Origin: JBMNNS01 sp050942625 | GTDB taxonomy: Bacteria; Bacillota; Dethiobacteria; DTU022; UBA8154 | NCBI GenBank assembly: GCA_050942625.1 | Contig: JBMNNS010000030.1 | Location: 1-18,808 of the forward strand | Reading direction: 5' to 3' | DNA length: 18,808 bases | Shown here: one piece after another, positions 15,210-18,808 of the stretch | Layout of the letters: each line of letters begins with the position of its first letter | How positions within the stretch are numbered: position 1 is the first letter of the stretch | Notes under the pieces: generated by a model | The model's input: the letters and a program-made list of their open reading frames with translations, nothing else | Database searches by the model: none | What the model was told of the DNA's origin: nothing | Program-made: the position numbers and the translations under genes

Positions 15210-15240
15210 GACAACCTGTTTCACTTTGTAGGAAAGGGCA

Positions 15241-15276
15241 AAAAGGGGCAGGCCAGGCTACTGCCCCTTTTCTTTC
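15241..15276 (+). terminator. Intrinsic terminator after DUF2922
   Basis: AAAAGGGGCAG (15241-15251) pairs perfectly with CTGCCCCTTTT (15261-15271) around a nine-base loop, followed by CTTTC. It lies between DUF2922 and yvrJ. No promoter is evident behind it, so the downstream genes probably depend on read-through. Confidence 0.8.
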
Positions 15277-15320
15277 GATCGGCAGAATTCTAAATCCTAG
15301 GAAAGAGGTGATTCCATGGG

Positions 15321-15464
15321 GTAGAGGAACTGATTCCCCTGATTGCAAACATTGGTTTCCCTGTAGTGGTGAGTCTTTACCTGCTCACCCGCATCGAAAA
15401 AAAGCTGGACCAGCTTTCGGCCTCGATCATGGAATTGAGCAGTACCGTTGCCAAAATGGTCTAG
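15321..15464 (+). CDS. YvrJ family small membrane protein with no standard start codon
   Basis: The 47-codon frame encodes VEELIPLIANIGFPVVVSLY followed by LLTRIEKKLDQLSASIMELS and a short tail. This is the YvrJ pattern: one membrane helix (about 5-22) and a charged amphipathic helix. It is expected here, since DUF1659-DUF2922-YvrJ often occur together. AGAGGTG (15305-15310 area) sits five bases before ATG 15316, but that ATG reads ATG GGG TAG. The YvrJ frame has no ATG, GTG or TTG between its upstream TGA (15309) and the conserved VEEL. One extra G in the GGGG run (15318-15321) would join ATG to the frame as MGVEEL. So this is a one-base frameshift (real or sequencing error), or initiation at GTA or CTG. 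Function unknown; holin-like size. Confidence 0.7.
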   Translation, partial: VEELIPLIANIGFPVVVSLYLLTRIEKKLDQLSASIMELSSTVAKMV

Positions 15465-15498
15465 GTAGTCCCATTTTACAGAAAGAAGGTTGATAACC

Positions 15499-16233
15499 AT
15501 GAAAACAGAGCATCTGAACTATATAATTAAGCACATTCCCCGGGAAACCCCTTACTACCGGAGGCCAGGGCTGGCCCTGGCCCCGGTGTATCTTACCGTG
15601 CATTCCACAGGTAACCCCACCTCCACAGCACGAAACGAAAGAGGATGGCTTATCAATCCTGCCAACCAAAGGACAGCCTCCTGGCATATCTGTGTTGATG
15701 AAAACGAAGCAGTGGAGGCTATCCCTCTAAATGAGGTAGCCTGGCACGCCGGGGACGGCAGAGGCGGCCCGGGCAACCGCAAGTCGATCGCCATTGAAAT
15801 TTGCGAAAGCGGCGATCGGGCAAAAACCTTAAAAAACGCAGCAGGATTGATAGCCCGGCTCCTGCAGGAAAGGGGTTGGGGGGTAGAGCAGCTACGCCGG
15901 CACTGGGATTGGAACAAAAAGCTTTGTCCACGTATCCTCATGGCGAACAACTGGGAACCCTGGGAAAATTTCAAGCGGGAAATCCAAAAATTGCTCGACA
16001 GCAACCCCAAGCCTGTAGCCCAAACAGATCCCAGCAGTATTGCATGGAACCTGCCACAAATCCAGCGCCATGTAGCAGGCACCCTGAATGGTCTCCCAGC
16101 GGAATTTGAAGCCTACCTCATCAACAATAGCACCTATGTCCCCCTGCGCCCCCTGGCCAAGGCCCTGGGGCTGCAGCTGGAATGGAAAGAAAAACAGTTC
16201 CATATTGTTACTGTGGCCGCCCCACCTAATTGA
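15499..16233 (+). CDS. N-acetylmuramoyl-L-alanine amidase (Amidase_2 type) with C-terminal wall/copper-amine-oxidase-N-like domain
   Basis: The enzyme cleaves the bond between MurNAc and L-Ala in peptidoglycan. The 244-residue protein has an Amidase_2 (T7 lysozyme-like) domain at about 10-170. Zinc ligands are H35 in YLTVHSTGN, H135 in RRHWDWN and C143 in KKLCPR. Other typical blocks are TASWHICVDENEAVEAIPL, VAWHAGDG and SIAIEICES. The tail (about 200-238) has the STYVPLRPLAKALGLQLEWK pattern of copper amine oxidase N-like domains found in clostridial surface proteins. No signal peptide is visible. ATG 15499 follows AAGG at nine bases; TTG 15490 is less likely. It lies 34 bases after yvrJ. 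A leaderless amidase behind a small membrane protein resembles phage endolysin/holin order; a spore or cortex role is also possible. Confidence 0.9.
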   Translation: MKTEHLNYIIKHIPRETPYYRRPGLALAPVYLTVHSTGNPTSTARNERGWLINPANQRTASWHICVDENEAVEAIPLNEVAWHAGDGRGGPGNRKSIAIEICESGDRAKTLKNAAGLIARLLQERGWGVEQLRRHWDWNKKLCPRILMANNWEPWENFKREIQKLLDSNPKPVAQTDPSSIAWNLPQIQRHVAGTLNGLPAEFEAYLINNSTYVPLRPLAKALGLQLEWKEKQFHIVTVAAPPN

Positions 16234-16355
16234 GGGAAAATCCCTCTACCCCACTCTATTAGCTCTAATTACTCAATTTCCCAAGTATTAATAAGCTACT
16301 TGCTTTATAATATGCCTCAAAAGTTGCTATTAGAGCCTGTGGCTGTAAGCAAGAA

Positions 16356-16384
16356 TTGCAATAATGTAACTATTAGCTTATAGT
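16356..16384 (+). promoter_or_regulatory. Sigma-A promoter before the ComK-like gene
   Basis: TTGCAA (16356-16361) and TATAGT (16379-16384) are separated by 17 bases, matching four and five of six consensus positions. RNA would start near 16391. The 16234-16355 gap before it holds only a small GAGGGA/TCCCTC hairpin near the amidase stop and AT-rich sequence. Confidence 0.55.
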
Positions 16385-16464
16385 GGAGATAGTTACCAAT
16401 ACTTGAAATGATCACCTATGGCGGGGAAGGATTGAGCCAAAACCAGATACAGGGGGGTAGTCCG

Positions 16465-17091
16465 GTGCAAAACAGAGCCCGCAGCAATGATATTGAAAAA
16501 CTTACCCGGGAGGGACTGCTGGCCCTGCTGCCCCTTTACCGGAAGGGAGCCTCCAGGTCAATTATTTTCACTCTAAAGGGCAAACATCCGGACCCCCGGG
16601 GGGTACCCTGGCTGGTAGAAAAATTATCTTCCTACTACAGCATAAACCTGCCCGAACTCCGCCGCCACTGCGGGAGGCTCCTGGGGCTTGGGCACCATAT
16701 TTCCCTGCCGCTTTCCGGGAGTCTGGTGCTTTTGCCTGTAAAAGTGCGGCAAGCGACCGTACCGGGCGAAACAACCACCGGTTTCATCAACCTGCTGCAG
16801 GTAGAACGTATTCTTCCACCCCCGGAAACCGTTCCCGTCGCTGGGGAGGATACTCCCATCTGGCTTTCCCGGATCCTTTTTAAATGCGGCCTGCAGATAA
16901 AAACCCTGAACACCCCGGAAACCCTACAGGGCCGGCTACGACAAGGGGAAACCGTCCTTCAGGATTTTCTCCGGCGGCAAAACCAGGGCCGCTCCTTTGC
17001 CGGCCTGAGCCGGAAGGAGCTGCTCGAACAGCTTCCCAACTGCGATTGCGTGCTAAAAGAAATGTTTATCAGAATGCTCGGGCTGGGATAA
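16465..17091 (+). CDS. Hypothetical protein with faint ComK-like pattern
   Basis: I do not firmly recognise it. The GTG at 16465 has GGGGGG seven bases upstream and gives 208 residues. ATG 16408 would give 227, but it has no ribosome binding site and lies less than 20 bases after the predicted RNA start. The central part resembles ComK-type competence regulators in layout. It has an aromatic-rich SSYYSINLPELRRHCGRLLG, then ISLPLSGSLVLLPVKVR and GFINLLQVERI (about 55-116), which recalls the ComK order of a Cys/Tyr/Arg block, a hydrophobic FPT-type strand and W-I-x-x-x-x-I. The C-terminal half is helical, with CDCVLKEM near the end. It has no membrane segment. Its own promoter suggests separate control from the amidase. 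A regulatory role is inference only. Confidence 0.6.
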   Translation: MQNRARSNDIEKLTREGLLALLPLYRKGASRSIIFTLKGKHPDPRGVPWLVEKLSSYYSINLPELRRHCGRLLGLGHHISLPLSGSLVLLPVKVRQATVPGETTTGFINLLQVERILPPPETVPVAGEDTPIWLSRILFKCGLQIKTLNTPETLQGRLRQGETVLQDFLRRQNQGRSFAGLSRKELLEQLPNCDCVLKEMFIRMLGLG

Positions 17092-17150
17092 GCTCAATAT
17101 AGCATTGTTTAAAAAAGATTCCTGTGGGGGATAAGCGGTTTTTTGGTATC

Positions 17151-17210
17151 TCCCACTGCCAAGCCCACAGCGGACTTTCACCGCCAAGCTGTCGCCCATG
17201 CCGGGCACAC
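17151..17210 (-). mobile_element. Group II (class C) intron remnant, 5' end only
   Basis: Read on the minus strand from 17210, the sequence begins GTGTGCCCGGCATGGG, the same 5' end as I recall for the Oceanobacillus iheyensis group IIC intron. A GGTGAAAGTCC block and GGCAGTGGGA follow, as in domain I of this class. It starts directly after the T-run of the flagellin terminator and in sense with it. That is exactly where class C introns insert (downstream of terminator hairpins). Nothing resembling the rest of domain I, the reverse transcriptase ORF or domain V/VI is found in the following 60 bases before the convergent gene. It is therefore a degraded scar of about 60 bases. Confidence 0.72.
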
Positions 17211-17243
17211 AAAAAAAAGAAGAGCTCCATCAAGGAGCCCTTC
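17211..17243 (-). terminator. Intrinsic terminator of the flagellin gene
   Basis: GAAGGGCTCC and GGAGCTCTTC (17219-17228 with 17234-17243, one G-U pair) form a ten-bp stem with a five-base loop. Eight T residues follow on the minus strand (17211-17218). It begins 20 bases after the flagellin stop. The group II intron remnant abuts its T-run. Confidence 0.92.
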
Positions 17244-17262
17244 AATGAACTTGTTAATTAAA

Positions 17263-18324
17263 CTATCCAAGCAACTGCAGTACAGATTGAGGAGCCATGT
17301 TAGCCTGAGCCAACATAGCAGTGGCAGCCTGCTGGAGAATGTTGTCCTTAGTGAATGCCATAATCTCTTCAGCCATGTCTAGGTCACGGATTCGAGATTC
17401 AGCGGCTTGGAGGTTCTCAGCAGAAGTGCCGAGGTTAGCAATGGTGTGCTCTAGACGGTTCTGCATCGCACCAAGCTTGGAACGTTCGGCAGAAACTGTT
17501 TCAAGGGCATCGTTGATTACAGTAATGGCCACATCAGCGAACTCTTGAGTGGACACATTAATACCGTCACCGGACATTGTTAACACTTTTTCGCTATCAT
17601 CGTAGACCAATGCAGTTGCTTCTGGCTTGACAGCGAGCTCCGCAGATCCAGTTCCATCATTAACAGCCACAACATCGCTTAGCGCATAGTAATTAGACTC
17701 GGTCCCAAATGCAACCTCAACTGCAACTATAGTTTCCTTACCAGTATCCGCATTGACTACTTTTAGGACATTGGAGGACGCAACGCCCAATATTTCCGCG
17801 GTATCCTCTACAACTCCTATCGTTACCATTCCACCTACATTAAGTGCTTCAGCATCCATTGCATTAATACCCAAGTCAACATTTTGTCCTTCGTTAGCAC
17901 CAATGTGGAACTTGGCTGTAAATTTGCCACCTAACAGGTTTTGGGTGTTAAACTCTGTGGTGTCTGCGATCCGAGTAATCTCAGCAGCAAGCTGATTGAT
18001 TTCCTCTTGGATCTCTTTTCTGTCAACACCTGTATTGGTATCGGTAGCAGACTGAGTAGCCAGCTCCCGCATTCTCTGCAGGATAGCGTGGGTCTCATTC
18101 AGTGCTCCTTCAGCAGTCTGGATCAAGCTGATGCCATCTTGTGCGTTTCTTGCAGACTGCTTCAAACCACGAATCTGCCCTCTCATCTTCTCAGAGATAG
18201 CAAGGCCAGCTGCATCGTCACCAGCACGGTTGATTCTCATACCGCTGGAGAGTCTCTCCATGGATTTGCTGCTGTTGGTTTGGTTGATAGCCAACTGCCT
18301 TTGAATCTTCTTCCCCTGTGACAC
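17263..18324 (-). CDS. Flagellin with non-canonical N-terminus, GTG start
   Basis: Flagellin polymerises into the flagellar filament after export through the flagellar type III system. From residue 8 on, the N-terminal D0/D1 region is classical (QRQLAINQTNSSKSMERLSS, then GMRINRAGDDAAGLAISEKM and the ALNETHAILQRMRELA helix). Residues about 150-265 are the variable domain. The C-terminal D1/D0 (about 266-353) is intact, ending MAPQSVLQLLG. The anomaly is the start: the usual first dozen residues (MRINHN-type followed by a short spacer) are absent and replaced by MSQGKK. The only start candidate is GTG 18324, with AAGGAAG about nine bases upstream; the frame is open 25 codons further but without ATG. 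Possibly a recombined or silent copy, or a divergent working flagellin. Confidence 0.93.
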   Translation of the reverse strand: MSQGKKIQRQLAINQTNSSKSMERLSSGMRINRAGDDAAGLAISEKMRGQIRGLKQSARNAQDGISLIQTAEGALNETHAILQRMRELATQSATDTNTGVDRKEIQEEINQLAAEITRIADTTEFNTQNLLGGKFTAKFHIGANEGQNVDLGINAMDAEALNVGGMVTIGVVEDTAEILGVASSNVLKVVNADTGKETIVAVEVAFGTESNYYALSDVVAVNDGTGSAELAVKPEATALVYDDSEKVLTMSGDGINVSTQEFADVAITVINDALETVSAERSKLGAMQNRLEHTIANLGTSAENLQAAESRIRDLDMAEEIMAFTKDNILQQAATAMLAQANMAPQSVLQLLG

Positions 18325-18447
18325 AGAAAAAGACTTCCTTATTATATACGGAAACGCATTATGTCCGTAACCCCCACGCCATGGGCTTCTAACGAATCAT
18401 GCTCGTTTCAAGCGATTTTCAATTTGTGCCATTGGACAATCAAAGGA

Positions 18448-18476
18448 TTATCGAATCAATACATGATTTGCCTTTG
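18448..18476 (-). promoter_or_regulatory. Weak sigma-D (flagellar) promoter candidate
   Basis: TTCGATAA (18448-18455, minus strand) matches six of eight positions of the flagellar -10 element GCCGATAA. CAAA at 18473-18476 is a partial -35 (TAAA) but 17 instead of about 15 bases away. It would give a leader of about 115 bases. Support is low. Confidence 0.2.
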
Positions 18477-18615
18477 GTAATCCAAGGTTATAGGAAGTGA
18501 GTTTATTATTTGTTTTTAATGCCACACTGCCAATAAACAACTCAGGCGAACGGTTTCCGATCAATCCCTGGCTCCAGCATCCGTCTATCACAACTATATG
18601 CAGATAACAATAACA

Positions 18616-18658
18616 AACCCCCGCAGCTACTACAACATTTGCAGTAACTGCAGGGGTT
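18616..18658 (-). terminator. Terminator after the partial gene at the right edge
   Basis: An 18-bp stem (18616-18633 with 18641-18658, three G-U pairs in minus-strand RNA) closes a seven-base loop and is followed by TTTGTTATTGTTAT. It begins ten bases after the stop of the rightmost gene. Confidence 0.8.
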
Positions 18659-18668
18659 CCGCTGGCCT

Positions 18669-18808
18669 TCAATTCGTTTTCGTTAGTAACACCTCTACCT
18701 CTCTCCGGTAACCATACTTTTTGAAGAAATCAATCAAGGCAATTTCAAAAATATCTCTTTGAGACATGTTATTCTCCGCGCTGTAATCTCTAATCATCTG
18801 GTCAAGTT
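18669..18808 (-). CDS. Partial gene, C-terminus of a probable ribbon-helix-helix protein
   Basis: The last 45 residues of a protein enter from the right edge: LDQMIRDYSAENNMSQRDIF followed by EIALIDFFKKYGYRREVEVL and a short tail. The pattern of an amphipathic helix, a short turn with SQRDIFEIAL and an F-F-KKYGY end resembles the second half of ribbon-helix-helix DNA-binding proteins. A terminator follows ten bases after the TGA at 18669-18671. The N-terminus is outside the window, so family assignment is tentative. Confidence 0.55.
   Translation of the reverse strand, partial: LDQMIRDYSAENNMSQRDIFEIALIDFFKKYGYRREVEVLLTKTN

Larger units (their letters stand above)
18325..18668. other. Gene-free region upstream of the flagellin gene
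   Basis: The 344 bases between the flagellin GTG and the partial gene on the right hold a terminator (18616-18658) and a weak sigma-D-like site (18448-18476). They also hold a small inverted repeat TACGGA/TCCGTA (18347-18352 with 18364-18369) just before the flagellin ribosome binding site. An ACGGA in this repeat and the AGGA of the ribosome binding site resemble CsrA-site cores, but this is weak. No convincing gene is seen. Confidence 0.5.

Noticed and set aside
15490..15498. TTG start for the amidase
   Set aside because: It would sit directly on the AAGG ribosome binding site; ATG 15499 has proper spacing.
17119..17159. Hairpin GTGGGGGAT/ATCTCCCAC after the ComK-like gene as a terminator
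   Set aside because: The T-run lies inside the loop rather than after the stem, and the right arm belongs to the intron remnant.
18448..18672. 74-codon minus-strand frame starting TTG next to the partial gene's stop
   Set aside because: It would be translated through an 18-bp terminator stem, lacks a close ribosome binding site and resembles no family.
1..18808. CRISPR arrays, tRNA or rRNA genes, intact insertion sequences
   Set aside because: No regularly spaced repeats, cloverleaf-like sequences, rRNA motifs or transposase frames were seen on either strand.

Overview
The window reads as a chromosomal segment of a spore-forming, flagellated Firmicute of the class Clostridia, probably of the Desulfotomaculum/Pelotomaculum/Moorella kind. 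The basis is gene order (the rpsU-nfeD-floA-yqfC-yqfD-phoH-pgpH-ybeY-cdd-era-recO block), sporulation genes yqfC/yqfD, GGAGG-type ribosome binding sites, frequent TTG starts and a DUF1659/DUF2922/YvrJ cluster. The genus cannot be fixed from the sequence alone.

Region 1 (1-12000, all minus strand). A conserved housekeeping/sporulation block, transcribed right to left: rpsU (perfect sigma-A promoter, followed by two tandem hairpins), nfeD, floA, a proline-rich membrane-anchored protein in the yqfB position, yqfC, yqfD, phoH, pgpH, ybeY, a long DUF881 protein where dgkA usually sits, cdd, era and recO. From yqfC onward the genes are tightly spaced or overlapping, so they are probably one operon. 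A weak sigma-E-like promoter and a large inverted repeat precede yqfC. NfeD and FloA form a membrane-microdomain pair. PgpH degrades c-di-AMP. PhoH, YbeY, Era and RecO serve RNA processing, ribosome maturation and DNA repair.

Region 2 (12000-13960, minus strand). A HIT-family hydrolase and a class III (CaiB/BaiF) CoA-transferase. The CoA-transferase is preceded by an unannotated 26-codon ORF with a very strong Shine-Dalgarno and an extended -10 promoter.

Region 3 (13960-17091, plus strand). A 0.75-kb gene-free stretch with strong RNA structure and an intrinsic terminator leads into a cassette: DUF1659, DUF2922, terminator, YvrJ (47 codons, no standard in-frame start), and an N-acetylmuramoyl-L-alanine amidase without a signal peptide. 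A small membrane protein followed by a leaderless amidase resembles a holin/endolysin pair. After it comes a separately promoted protein with faint similarity to ComK.

Region 4 (17092-18808, minus strand). A flagellin gene with a normal C-terminus but a non-canonical N-terminus. Its terminator is followed directly by the 5' end of a group IIC intron (a remnant). At the right edge is the 3' end of a probable ribbon-helix-helix protein with its own terminator.

Most interesting items: the group IIC intron scar at the flagellin terminator, the altered flagellin N-terminus, the DUF1659-DUF2922-YvrJ-amidase cassette with its structured leader and broken YvrJ start, and the run of TTG start codons.
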